The notes: generated by a model not told the origin, from the letters alone. DNA of 64,000 bases from Phytobacter diazotrophicus (GCA_004346725.1 SMDE01000014.1:1-64000), one strand, 5' to 3'; positions 30,263 through 37,952 are shown, counted from the stretch's first letter. Made by a program: numbers and translations.

Positions 30263-30766
30263 TTACCCGCCCACCGCCACACCTCTCTTTAGCCGCCAGT
30301 ACGAAACCAATGTACTCAGCATAAACGTGCCTTCCATGACTATCGCCATGGGTGAACCTGCCAGAACATTATTGATAAGCCAGCACAGGCTGCCGCCCAG
30401 AGTGATCAGCCGTAACCCCGCTGCCGTTGGCTGAAATGCGGCAATCGTCATGAGTAAACTGCCCGCTAGCGGGAAGATATCTGTCGGATGTTGCCAGGTC
30501 AGTCCGCTGCATAGCACCGACGCACAGAGAAATCCCCCTTTTACTCTTTGGCTTGTGGTGACGATTGCCAGCAGGTATCGGCTGGCGGCCAGCGCCATCA
30601 ATCCACAGGCACTGTTTTCACCGAGCAGCCAAAAATGGAACGCCAGCAGGCTGGTAGAACAGGCGAGCGTCAGCAGAGAACACTGTCGACGGATAAACTG
30701 AAAGGCCAGCAAATCCAGGCCAAACGACAGGCCCGCCAGGATCTGTGAGAGGAAAAATGGGGTCAT
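30263..30766 (-). CDS. YgjV-family inner-membrane protein
   Basis: A 167-residue protein with about five hydrophobic segments, of the YgjV (Imp-YgjV) family of uncharacterised inner-membrane proteins. Typical parts are LACSTSLLAFHFWLLG near residue 35 and LGGSLCWLINNVLAGSPMAIVMEG near 125. It starts 57 bases after the Crp/Fnr-type regulator gene on the same strand, so the two are probably co-transcribed. No function is known. Confidence 0.78.
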   Translation of the reverse strand: MTPFFLSQILAGLSFGLDLLAFQFIRRQCSLLTLACSTSLLAFHFWLLGENSACGLMALAASRYLLAIVTTSQRVKGGFLCASVLCSGLTWQHPTDIFPLAGSLLMTIAAFQPTAAGLRLITLGGSLCWLINNVLAGSPMAIVMEGTFMLSTLVSYWRLKRGVAVGG

Positions 30767-30823
30767 CGCATTGCCCGCAGAGAGAACGAGGGGGCAGCAT
30801 AAGACGGGCGGGCGTGTCGGTCG

Positions 30824-31345
30824 TTAACCTTTGTTAAGACGTGCGCGAATTCGCGACAAACTCACCGGGGAGATGCCAATGTAACTGGCGAGATCTTTTT
30901 GCGTGAGCTGTTGCTCCCAGTCCGGAAAATTGGCCTGCACGTATTGCCAGCGCTGTTCGGGATTATTGAGCAAAAACATCTGCTCTTTCTTTTCCTTGTA
31001 GATCACCTGTTGGCTGAGCAGAGCCAACCGCGCAGTAAGGTGCTCGGGTTTATCGAGCAGACGCAGCGGGATTTCACAAAGCCTGCCTGGGGTCAGCATT
31101 TGCAGGCTGTAATCCGCCACCGATCCGGTAAGCCAGCTCAGGTAGAGAAAACAGCATTCACCGGCGAAATAGAACTCTTTCACTTTTTCCTGGCCCTGTG
31201 CGGAGTGATATACCGCCCGGGCAGTCCCTTCCTGTAACCAAAACAGACTGTGTTGTGGCTCCCCTTGCCGTTGCAGAGTCTCCATTGCCGACATGCTGCG
31301 CATGCGTCCAAATTGCTGCAAGGCGGTGAGCCAGTCTGTGGTCAT
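30824..31345 (-). CDS. Crp/Fnr-family transcriptional regulator
   Basis: A 173-residue regulator with an N-terminal cyclic-nucleotide-binding-like barrel (FWLQEGTARAVYHSAQGQEKVKEFYFAGE) and a C-terminal HTH (LTQKDLASYIGISPVSLSRIRARL). It lacks the Cys cluster of Fnr. The start MTTDW at 31345 has GAGAGAGGAAA before it; the frame opens 17 codons earlier. It is divergent from DUF1471 copy B, whose promoter it may control; the ligand is unknown. Confidence 0.85.
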   Translation of the reverse strand: MTTDWLTALQQFGRMRSMSAMETLQRQGEPQHSLFWLQEGTARAVYHSAQGQEKVKEFYFAGECCFLYLSWLTGSVADYSLQMLTPGRLCEIPLRLLDKPEHLTARLALLSQQVIYKEKKEQMFLLNNPEQRWQYVQANFPDWEQQLTQKDLASYIGISPVSLSRIRARLNKG

Positions 31346-31387
31346 TTTCCTCTCTCTTTTTATGTTCAGATAATTTGAAAGATAAAT

Positions 31388-31699
31388 GCAAATCATTCCG
31401 CTGTCTGTTGATGGGGTTAAGGTCTATTATTTATTTCATCGAGGCGAAGCGCCTCATTCCAACAAACAATCAGAAGGGTTTATATCATGAAAAGCATCAA
31501 AACTTTTGTCGCAGTTATCGCTCTGGCTTCTTCTTTCGGTTCCTTTGCTGCTCAGACAGTAACCGCAACTGACTCTACACTGTCTGGTGCAGAAGCGAAA
31601 ATTGCCGCTCAGGCACAACAGGCTGGCGCCTCTTCATACCAGATTACCGAAGCTTTCAGCGGTAACCAGGTTCATATGACCGCTGAACTGACAAAATAA
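31388..31699 (+). repeat. 312-bp duplication, copy B (leader plus DUF1471 gene)
   Basis: The second copy of the 29119-29430 segment. The leader hairpin is GAGGCG-AAG-CGCCTC (31441-31455): the outer arms are kept although the loop bases differ from copy A. Confidence 0.9.
31487..31699 (+). CDS. Small periplasmic DUF1471 protein, copy B
   Basis: A 70-residue protein that differs from copy A at only seven positions (for example SSTMDG to DSTLSG, and GDR to GNQ). The signal peptide is identical. The gene and its 99-base leader are duplicated, with about 2 kb (toxin-antitoxin, YgjV and regulator genes) between the copies. The regulator gene is divergent from it with about 140 bases between. Confidence 0.85.
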   Translation: MKSIKTFVAVIALASSFGSFAAQTVTATDSTLSGAEAKIAAQAQQAGASSYQITEAFSGNQVHMTAELTK

Positions 31700-31734
31700 G
31701 TTTTCCCGCATTGCCGCTGTCCCTGACTCTTCGG

Positions 31735-31765
31735 AGCGGGGACAGGTTATTTCCCCGCTGTTTTT
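31735..31765 (+). terminator. Terminator after DUF1471 copy B
   Basis: The stem AGCGGGGA / TCCCCGCT with a nine-base loop is followed by GTTTTTG. Confidence 0.75.
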
Positions 31766-32112
31766 GCTCTCCCTTTTCTGAATCCTCCTCCCGTATGCCT
31801 CTTTTACGTTAAAAAATGAGGTTACAATCACAAAATTACCATCCTTCTAAAAGCCTTAATCGCAGTTTTATTTCTCCGAAATATTTCAAATCGCCTTCTT
31901 TTATAACTCAATGATTGGAAAGGAATTAATAAAAATACTGTGAGTTGAATCTCACTGTGTTTTTGTGATTAAAGTCGCAAATAAAAGCCATTTAACATAT
32001 GTGTCAATGGTTGGTTGACGGAAAATTATCGATAAAATGTGACTTTCATTGCAAATATACCTCTTGAAGTCAGGGAAAAATATTCCCACGGGAAGTCAAC
32101 GGGGAATTTGCG
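31766..32112 (+). promoter_or_regulatory. CRP-type control region of the PTS operon
   Basis: A strongly A+T-rich 350-base region with three candidate CRP sites: TGTGA-GTTGAA-TCTCA at 31939-31954 (nine of ten core bases), TGTGA-TTAAAG-TCGCA at 31964-31979 (nine of ten) and TGTGA-CTTTCA-TTGCA at 32038-32053 (eight of ten). The first two are 25 bp apart. A TTGACG at about 32014 may be a -35 element, but no good -10 is spaced correctly. No reading frame is convincing. Confidence 0.65.
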
Positions 32113-33093
32113 ATGAGAATCGGTGTAGTCATTAGCGGTGGTGATGTATCGGGAATAAATAACTTTATTTTCCAGATCGCAAGACTGATGCAGGCAGACA
32201 TTACTCTGTTCAATGGCGGAATACCTGGTTTACTTGAAAAGAAGCATAACGAAATCGCCTGGCGCGATTTGGTGGATTTCTCTATTGCCTCAATCCCCAT
32301 TATTACCTCGGGTCGTACAACCCGAAAATTACTACGAAGCGAATATGAAATAATTGCAAAAAAATTAAGGTCGCTACGTATTGATGTACTGGTTATGGCG
32401 GGCGGTGATGGATCGCTGCAATTTTTAAATACGCTGAGCGAATTTGATGTGAATTGCTTTGGTGTCGGCATGACAATTGATAACGATGTCTATGGCAGTG
32501 ATTATTCCATTGGATTTTCTACCGCCTGCGAACAAATTATTAAGGAAGTTTCCCGACTCAGGAATACCGGTCGGGCGTTACCCGGCCGTGTCTTTATGGT
32601 AGAGGTCCTGGGAGGATACTGTGGGGAGCTGACGCTGCAATCAGCGATAAAAAGCAATGCGGATATTGCCCTTATACCGGAGTGCCAGATCCCAATTGAT
32701 GAGTTATCTCAACGCATTACAGACCGTCTTGCCAGCCAGAACAGTGTCGTTATTTTATGTTCAGAAGGTTACACCAGAGAGTACACGCCGGGCTTTCAGG
32801 GGGCTATCGACACCATGATCAAGCAGCTTGAACCGCGAATTGGCGTGCGTATTCGTAAAACGATTATTGGTTATGGTTTACGTAACGGTGACCCTACCTG
32901 CGAGGAGATTTATCAGGGCACTATCATGGCCAGTGAAGTGGTTCGTTGTATTCAATCTGGTATGAAGAATAAAGCCATTATTATCAATTCGAGTAATAAA
33001 CCTATCCCTATTGATCTTATTAGTATGAAAAAACGTCTGGTAGACACAGAAGGACATCATTACAAACTGGCCAAACAACTCAATATTATTTGA
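32113..33093 (+). CDS. PfkA-family sugar-phosphate kinase with altered substrate pocket
   Basis: A 326-residue ATP-dependent phosphofructokinase-family protein. ATP/Mg (AGGDGS) and catalytic (TIDND) motifs are intact, and so are arginines equivalent to Arg 73, 163, 244 and 253 of PfkA. Comparison with the true PfkA of this window shows changes at sugar contacts: PGTIDND to GMTIDND, MGR (170-172) to LGG, and the His of GHIQRGG (250) to Tyr in GYGLRNG. The allosteric Arg 22 is Phe. It is the first gene of a PTS operon that also has an aldolase, so it probably makes a ketose 1,6-bisphosphate other than fructose bisphosphate. The substrate is inferred only in outline. Confidence 0.85.
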   Translation: MRIGVVISGGDVSGINNFIFQIARLMQADITLFNGGIPGLLEKKHNEIAWRDLVDFSIASIPIITSGRTTRKLLRSEYEIIAKKLRSLRIDVLVMAGGDGSLQFLNTLSEFDVNCFGVGMTIDNDVYGSDYSIGFSTACEQIIKEVSRLRNTGRALPGRVFMVEVLGGYCGELTLQSAIKSNADIALIPECQIPIDELSQRITDRLASQNSVVILCSEGYTREYTPGFQGAIDTMIKQLEPRIGVRIRKTIIGYGLRNGDPTCEEIYQGTIMASEVVRCIQSGMKNKAIIINSSNKPIPIDLISMKKRLVDTEGHHYKLAKQLNII

Positions 33094-33103
33094 GGAGATT
33101 TAC

Positions 33104-33418
33104 ATGCTTAAAGTTCTTTGCGTATGTGGCTGCGGCCTCGGCTCCAGCTTTGCGATCGAAATGAGCGCAAAAGCAGTGCTGAAAAAATTAGAAATTCCGG
33201 CAAAAGTTGAACACACAACCGTTTCTGAAGCTGGTGCATTTAAGTCCGATATGATTTTGACGCAAAAAGTCTTTGCCGACATTTTAACGGCGGATGCCAG
33301 TGAAGAAGAAATCAGCCGTGTCGTTGTACTTAATAAATTGACCGATAAAGAGGAAATCGAGCAGAAGATTATCGCATTCTTAAAAATGCATAACATGAAG
33401 GTAACTGACCATGAATAG
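33104..33418 (+). CDS. PTS EIIB component, ascorbate (SgaB/UlaB) family
   Basis: A 104-residue cytoplasmic phosphocarrier. The phosphorylated Cys lies in the P-loop-like VCGCGLGSS near residues 7-15. The length and motif fit the lactose/ascorbate-type IIB fold. It starts eleven bases after the PfkA-like gene and overlaps the EIIC start by eight bases. The substrate cannot be read from EIIB; the family also takes sugars other than ascorbate. Confidence 0.9.
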   Translation: MLKVLCVCGCGLGSSFAIEMSAKAVLKKLEIPAKVEHTTVSEAGAFKSDMILTQKVFADILTADASEEEISRVVVLNKLTDKEEIEQKIIAFLKMHNMKVTDHE

Positions 33419-34778
33419 CTTCATTGAATTTATCGTCAAAGATCTACTCGGGCAGGCGTCAATATTAATTGCCTTTATCGCCATGCTCGGTTTGATCTTA
33501 CAAAAGAAATCACCGGGAAAAATTGCCGAGGGGACATTTAAAACGCTGCTCGGTTTCTTAATCATGATGGCCGGTATCAATATCATCGTCGCCACATTGA
33601 CCTTCCTGAATGATATTTTCACCCACGGTTTCGGGATGAAAGGCTACATCACTGATGTGGCGGCCATCGCCGGGCTGGCGAACCGCGAACTGGGTTCAGA
33701 AGTGGCGCTGACGCTGATGGTCATTTTCGCAGTCAATATCATCATTGCCCGCCTGACACCGCTGAAATACATCTTCCTCACCGGACAAGCATTGCTATGG
33801 ATGGCAACCATCGGGGCGGTTATTGGCTATAAAGCCGGTCTGACCGGGCTGCCGCTTATCCTCACGGGCGGTATTTTTGGCGGCGCGATGGCGGTACTGA
33901 TGCCTGCGCTGGCACAACCGGTGGTCAGACGCATTACCGGTTCTGATGATGTGGCGCTGGGACACTTCTGTACCATCGGCTACCTGGTGCAGGCCGCAGT
34001 GGCGAAAGTGGTCGGTAAAGGTTCCCGCTCAACGGAAGATCTGCAACTGCCGGATAACTTTAAATTCCTGCAGGATACCTACCTGGCCATGGCGGTGGTG
34101 ATGGTACCGATGTACCTGATCCCGGCCGTGGCTGCGGGGCCGGAATACATCTCTCAGTTCTCCCATGGCGTGAACTTCCTGATGTACGCCTTCATGCAAT
34201 CCATCCAGTTTGTGGCCGGGGTATTCGTTCTTTACAGCGGTGTTCGTCTGCTGTTGAACGAACTGGTGCCCGCTTTCCGTGGTATCGCCATGCGCATCGT
34301 CCCGGACGCTAAACCGGCGCTCGATTGTCCGGTGCTGTTTCCCTACGCCCCGAACGCGGTCATTGTCGGCTTCCTGGCCACCACCGTTGGTTCGATTATT
34401 GGCATGTTGGTCTTTCCGATGTTTGGTCTGGCGATGATTCTGCCAGGACTGCTGACCAACTTCTTTGCGGGCGGCACGGCGGGCGTCTTTGGTAACGCAC
34501 TGGGTGGCCGTCGTGGCGCGGTTATCGGCGGCGTTGTCCACGGTCTGTTTATTACTTTCCTGCCCGCCATCCTGGTGCCAATGTTGGAAAGTTACGGTTT
34601 CACCGGGGTGACATTCAGTGACTCTGATGTCATCAGCTCTGGTCTGGTGCTGGGGCATGCCTTCCAGAATAACTGGCTGTTTGTCGGTCTGTTTATTGTC
34701 TTTGTCGCGTTCCTTGCCTGGTTCGTTAATGGCAACTCAGCTAAACCAAAAGGGGAGAAAGTCCATGAGTCTGCATAA
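33411..34778 (+). CDS. PTS EIIC component, ascorbate (SgaT/UlaA) family
   Basis: A 455-residue membrane transporter subunit of the ascorbate-galactitol superfamily with about eleven hydrophobic segments. Conserved stretches include FIVKDLLGQASILIAFIAML at the N-terminus, VALGHFCTIGYLVQA near residue 180 and LPGLLTNFFAGGTAGVFGNALGG near 345. It moves and phosphorylates its sugar together with EIIB. No ula-type lactonase or decarboxylase genes are near, so ascorbate is not the likely substrate. Confidence 0.9.
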   Translation: MNSFIEFIVKDLLGQASILIAFIAMLGLILQKKSPGKIAEGTFKTLLGFLIMMAGINIIVATLTFLNDIFTHGFGMKGYITDVAAIAGLANRELGSEVALTLMVIFAVNIIIARLTPLKYIFLTGQALLWMATIGAVIGYKAGLTGLPLILTGGIFGGAMAVLMPALAQPVVRRITGSDDVALGHFCTIGYLVQAAVAKVVGKGSRSTEDLQLPDNFKFLQDTYLAMAVVMVPMYLIPAVAAGPEYISQFSHGVNFLMYAFMQSIQFVAGVFVLYSGVRLLLNELVPAFRGIAMRIVPDAKPALDCPVLFPYAPNAVIVGFLATTVGSIIGMLVFPMFGLAMILPGLLTNFFAGGTAGVFGNALGGRRGAVIGGVVHGLFITFLPAILVPMLESYGFTGVTFSDSDVISSGLVLGHAFQNNWLFVGLFIVFVAFLAWFVNGNSAKPKGEKVHESA

Positions 34779-35607
34779 TTTCACAGCGTTGTTAGAAATT
34801 GCCAAAGCACGTCAATTTAAAGCTGTCGGTTCCTTTAATTTGCACTGTCTGGAAATGTTGCCTGCTTTTTTTAAAGCAGCAAAGCAAACGAACAGCCCGT
34901 TAATGATTCAGATATCAACCGGAACGGCGCAATATCTGGGATATCAATTACTGGTTGATTCCGTGCGCTCATTATCAGCAAGTGAAAATGTGCCTACCTG
35001 TTTGCACTTGGATCACTGTTCGGATATTAACGCGATTCAAACGGCGATTGATGCCGGATTCAGTTCAATAATGTATGACGGTTCGCATCTGGATATTGAT
35101 GAGAATATTGCCAGAACCCGTATTGTGGTGGAGATGGCGCGACCACGTGATATTTCGGTCGAGGCCGAATTAGGCGCAATTGGCGGTTCGGAAGACGGTA
35201 AAGCCGTTGCCGAAGAGGATATCTGCTTCACCACCGTGGAAGACGCGAAGCGTTTTGTCGAGGAAACCCACGTGGACATGCTGGCGGTTTCGGTCGGCAC
35301 GGTGCATGGGCTATATACCGGTAAGGCGCAGATCCAGCATCAGCGTTTGCAGGAGATAAGCGCCGCCACAGGGACGCCGCTGGTGCTGCATGGCGGGACC
35401 GGTGTGAGCGACGAGGATATGCGCAAAGCCGTAACCGAAGGGATCAATAAAGTGAATGTCGGCACGGAGATGAATGTACAGTGGGTTGGCCAGTGCAAAT
35501 CGACCTTTGAAAAAGGAAAGGTGAATGATAGCGTGCGGAAGTTTTTGATTCCGGCGAACGACGCCGTCACCCAGGTGCTGGTCGAGAAAATGAATTTATT
35601 TAAATAA
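34765..35607 (+). CDS. Class II ketose-bisphosphate aldolase (FbaA/GatY/KbaY family)
   Basis: A 280-residue zinc aldolase. The active-site HLDHC (catalytic Asp and zinc His, near residue 82), the zinc His in GTVHGLY and LHGGTG, and the phosphate-binding NVGTEM are all present. The start at 34765 (MSLHNF) follows GGGGAGAAA and overlaps the EIIC gene by 14 bases; the same frame opens earlier inside EIIC but that part is not aldolase. It should cleave a ketose 1,6-bisphosphate to glycerone phosphate and an aldehyde; the stereochemistry is not predictable here. Confidence 0.9.
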   Translation: MSLHNFTALLEIAKARQFKAVGSFNLHCLEMLPAFFKAAKQTNSPLMIQISTGTAQYLGYQLLVDSVRSLSASENVPTCLHLDHCSDINAIQTAIDAGFSSIMYDGSHLDIDENIARTRIVVEMARPRDISVEAELGAIGGSEDGKAVAEEDICFTTVEDAKRFVEETHVDMLAVSVGTVHGLYTGKAQIQHQRLQEISAATGTPLVLHGGTGVSDEDMRKAVTEGINKVNVGTEMNVQWVGQCKSTFEKGKVNDSVRKFLIPANDAVTQVLVEKMNLFK

Positions 35608-35677
35608 TCCTGCATTACTACGTTAATTTTATTCCATAACCCTGGTGCTCCGGCACACGTCGGGGCGGGAGTGAGCC

Positions 35678-35947
35678 ATGTTTGAATCATTGAAGTCGTT
35701 GTGGAAAAAAGATGATACGACGCTGGAAGAATATGACAAGCAGGCACAATTGCTGGCGGTCGATATAAAATCACTCGAAGGTAATCTGGCGGAGGATCCG
35801 CGAAATAGCGATGTCCAAAAACAATTAATGCTGCTATATAACCGGGCATTAAATGTCTTTGTTAAAAGTAAACAATATCGCCATGAAGTGGATTCTCTCT
35901 TTATTCGTATCGACGAGTTGCGCAATATTATTCGGCGTAATATTTAG
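35678..35947 (+). CDS. Unknown 89-residue helical protein in the PTS operon
   Basis: I do not recognise this protein. It is charged and almost wholly helical (DDTTLEEYDKQAQLLAVDIK and QKQLMLLYNRALNVFVKSKQ), possibly a helical hairpin or coiled coil, with no cysteine and no signal peptide. It lies between the aldolase and EIIA genes, nine bases before the latter, so it is probably translated as part of the operon. Confidence 0.7.
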   Translation: MFESLKSLWKKDDTTLEEYDKQAQLLAVDIKSLEGNLAEDPRNSDVQKQLMLLYNRALNVFVKSKQYRHEVDSLFIRIDELRNIIRRNI

Positions 35948-35956
35948 GGAGAACAG

Positions 35957-36394
35957 ATGACGATTAAAGATCTTCTTATCGAAGCGGATGCGATTCAGGT
36001 TGGCGTAACGGAAAAGGACTGGCGGCAGGTGATTCGGCTTGCCGCCCGCCCGCTGATTGACGGGGGCTATCTGGAGGCACGCTACGGCGAGGCAGTGATC
36101 GACAGCACGCTGGAGCATGGCGCGTACTATGTCTTTGATGAGGGCATCGCCATGCCGCATGCACGCCCGGAATGCGGCGTGAAACGGGACTGCTTTAGCC
36201 TGGTGTTGTTGCAGGAACCGATTCGCTTTGGCGAAAGTGAAGCGGCGGATATTGTTATTATGTTCGGGGCGCGCGACAGCAATGCGCACATCGAAGAAGG
36301 TATTCGCGCCATTGTGCATCTGCTGGACAGTGATGACACGATGGCGGCGCTCCGGGCGGCACGGACAAGGGAGGAGGTGGTAGCGCTGCTATGA
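35957..36394 (+). CDS. PTS EIIA component, mannitol/ascorbate type
   Basis: A 145-residue phosphocarrier of the PTS_EIIA type 2 fold. The phosphorylated His is in GIAMPHARPE near residue 67. A GGGAGAA ribosome site precedes the ATG. It should pass phosphate from HPr to the EIIB at 33104. The P-loop kinase gene overlaps its stop (ATGA). Confidence 0.9.
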   Translation: MTIKDLLIEADAIQVGVTEKDWRQVIRLAARPLIDGGYLEARYGEAVIDSTLEHGAYYVFDEGIAMPHARPECGVKRDCFSLVLLQEPIRFGESEAADIVIMFGARDSNAHIEEGIRAIVHLLDSDDTMAALRAARTREEVVALL

Positions 36395-36936
36395 CTACGC
36401 AAATAAAAACGGTCGTACTGGTCAACGGTGTACCGGCATCGGGCAAAACCACGGTAACACGTCAGTTGTCGGAACGGTTTTCGCTGCCGGTTCTGACCAT
36501 CGATGACATCAAAGAGCCATTTATGGCGCAGTTTAGTGAAATAGACCGGGCGTTTAACCGCAAGCTGGGCTGCGCGGCCTATGACGTCATCTGGTCAATT
36601 ATTCGTAATGCGCCAGCAGGCTGCCCGTTTCTTGTCGACGCCTGGTTTGGTTTTCAGCCGAAGGAGAAGCTGGTTGAGTATCTGGAGAAGGCCGGGGTGA
36701 CACGGATCCTCGAAGTCTGGAACGCGGTCGCCCCTGACGTGGCCGTCGCACGTTATGCACGGCGTCTTGGCGAGCGTCGGGTTGGTCATCCTGGCGAAGA
36801 GTACCTGCCGGAGCTGGCGGTACTGGCCGCCAAAGCCGAACCGATGGCGCTCGGCCCGGTGTTTCGCTTTGAACAGGGAAGGGAAGACGGGTACACCCGC
36901 CTGTTTGCCTGGATGGGCGAGCATTTGCGGGCCTGA
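36391..36936 (+). CDS. P-loop small-molecule kinase-like protein
   Basis: A 181-residue protein with Walker A GVPASGKTT (residues 13-21), an acidic LTIDDIKEP and an arginine-rich lid (RYARRLGERRVGH near residue 120). It resembles the zeta-toxin / chloramphenicol phosphotransferase / gluconate kinase group. In a sugar operon it more likely phosphorylates a metabolite than acts as a toxin, but this is inference. It overlaps the EIIA gene by four bases and ends the operon at a terminator. Confidence 0.75.
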   Translation: MTTQIKTVVLVNGVPASGKTTVTRQLSERFSLPVLTIDDIKEPFMAQFSEIDRAFNRKLGCAAYDVIWSIIRNAPAGCPFLVDAWFGFQPKEKLVEYLEKAGVTRILEVWNAVAPDVAVARYARRLGERRVGHPGEEYLPELAVLAAKAEPMALGPVFRFEQGREDGYTRLFAWMGEHLRA

Positions 36937-36949
36937 ATCAATACGGTAT

Positions 36950-36968
36950 AGCGCCTGCGGGCGCTTTT
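36950..36968. terminator. Terminator of the PTS operon, overlapping the azlD stop
   Basis: The stem AGCGCC / GGCGCT and a short T run is the same core as the terminator at 29449. It lies between the convergent kinase and azlD genes. Confidence 0.8.
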
Positions 36969-37290
36969 ATGCCACTCCTGCCAGGCGCAACAGCGCGGTG
37001 ACCACGGCGGCAGAGAGGATCACCACGATAAGCGGCATTTTGCGCCAGGCGAGAAACAGGGCAAACATCACTCCCAGCACGCGGGCCATACCGGCGAAAT
37101 GTTCGCCTTCATATAGCGTTGCCGCCAGCGCCACGGCGAACAGTAACGTGGTCGCCGCATCGGATAACAGTGCCTGGGCGCGTTCTGACAGCGCCAGTTT
37201 ATTGCCAAGCCGGGCGCCGCCAAAACGCATCAGGTAAGTACCCACCGACAGTACTGCAATACCGATAATGACCAGCATGGTATTCGCCAT
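36967..37290 (-). CDS. azlD: AzlD-family branched-chain amino acid export subunit
   Basis: A 107-residue small membrane protein with four hydrophobic segments (MLVIIGIAVLSVGTYLM, ATTLLFAVALAATLY, VLGVMFALFLAW and VVILSAAVVTALL). With AzlC it forms a two-component exporter like YgaZH. The ATG shares one base with the azlC TAA (TAATG), so translation is coupled. A longer open frame upstream is antisense noise inside azlC. Confidence 0.9.
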   Translation of the reverse strand: MANTMLVIIGIAVLSVGTYLMRFGGARLGNKLALSERAQALLSDAATTLLFAVALAATLYEGEHFAGMARVLGVMFALFLAWRKMPLIVVILSAAVVTALLRLAGVA

Positions 37291-37952
37291 TATTTCTTCC
37301 TCGTCAGCAGGCCAAATAAAGAAATCAGCACCGGCAAGCCCACGGGGGCAAAAGGCACGGCGGCAAGGGAGAGAACGGCTCCGCTGGCAGCGCGAATCAG
37401 TGTGGTTTTCTTTTTCAGTGCGGGCAGCACCAGCGCCAGCAGAATAGCCGGGAAGACCGCATCCAGCCCGATGGTTTCCGGGGCGGGTAGCAGTTTTCCA
37501 ACCCCTGCGCCAACAATAACGCCAAGCGGCCAAAGCAGGGCAACACCCATCCCACACAGCCAGTAGGCGGCTTTACGCTGTTCCGGTGTCGGTTGTGCCA
37601 GGCCAAACACGACACTTTCATCATTCATAATGTGACAGCCGAAGAAAGCCTTCGCCCGCGTGCCCACCAGGTCGCGCACCGTGACGCCAAAGGGAAGATG
37701 GCGGGCATTCACCAGCAACCCGGCAAGCGCCGCCGCCAGCGGATTGCCGCCGCTGGCGACAATGCCGATAAACATGAATTCGGAGGCGCCAGCCAAAACC
37801 AGCGTGGAAAGGGCAAGGGGAACCCACAGTGGAAAACCGTAGGCCATCGCCAGTGAACCGTAGGAGATGCCGACCACGCCAACCGCCAGACAGACCAGCA
37901 AGATGGCTCTGATCGTATCGCCTGTAAGATTTGAGAAGTTGTGTTTGTACAT
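37290..37952 (-). CDS. azlC: AzlC-family branched-chain amino acid exporter
   Basis: A 220-residue inner-membrane protein of the AzlC/YgaZ (LIV-E) family. The conserved N-terminal GISYGSLAMAYGFPLW and VLAGASEFMFIG blocks and the NARHLPFGVTVRDL motif are present. No clear ribosome site precedes the ATG at 37952. The real substrate may differ from valine or azaleucine. Confidence 0.9.
   Translation of the reverse strand: MYKHNFSNLTGDTIRAILLVCLAVGVVGISYGSLAMAYGFPLWVPLALSTLVLAGASEFMFIGIVASGGNPLAAALAGLLVNARHLPFGVTVRDLVGTRAKAFFGCHIMNDESVVFGLAQPTPEQRKAAYWLCGMGVALLWPLGVIVGAGVGKLLPAPETIGLDAVFPAILLALVLPALKKKTTLIRAASGAVLSLAAVPFAPVGLPVLISLFGLLTRKK

Noticed and set aside
33104-34778. Ascorbate (ula) operon
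   Set aside because: The PTS components are of that family, but no UlaG lactonase, UlaD decarboxylase or UlaE/UlaF enzymes are present; a PfkA-like kinase and bisphosphate aldolase are there instead.
36391-36936. Toxin of a zeta-epsilon type toxin-antitoxin system
   Set aside because: No antitoxin gene is next to it, and it overlaps the EIIA gene of a sugar operon, so a metabolic kinase is more likely.
36967-37557. A longer 196-codon start for azlD
   Set aside because: The extra 89 codons lie inside azlC in another frame and do not resemble AzlD; the TAATG overlap at 37290 is the natural start.
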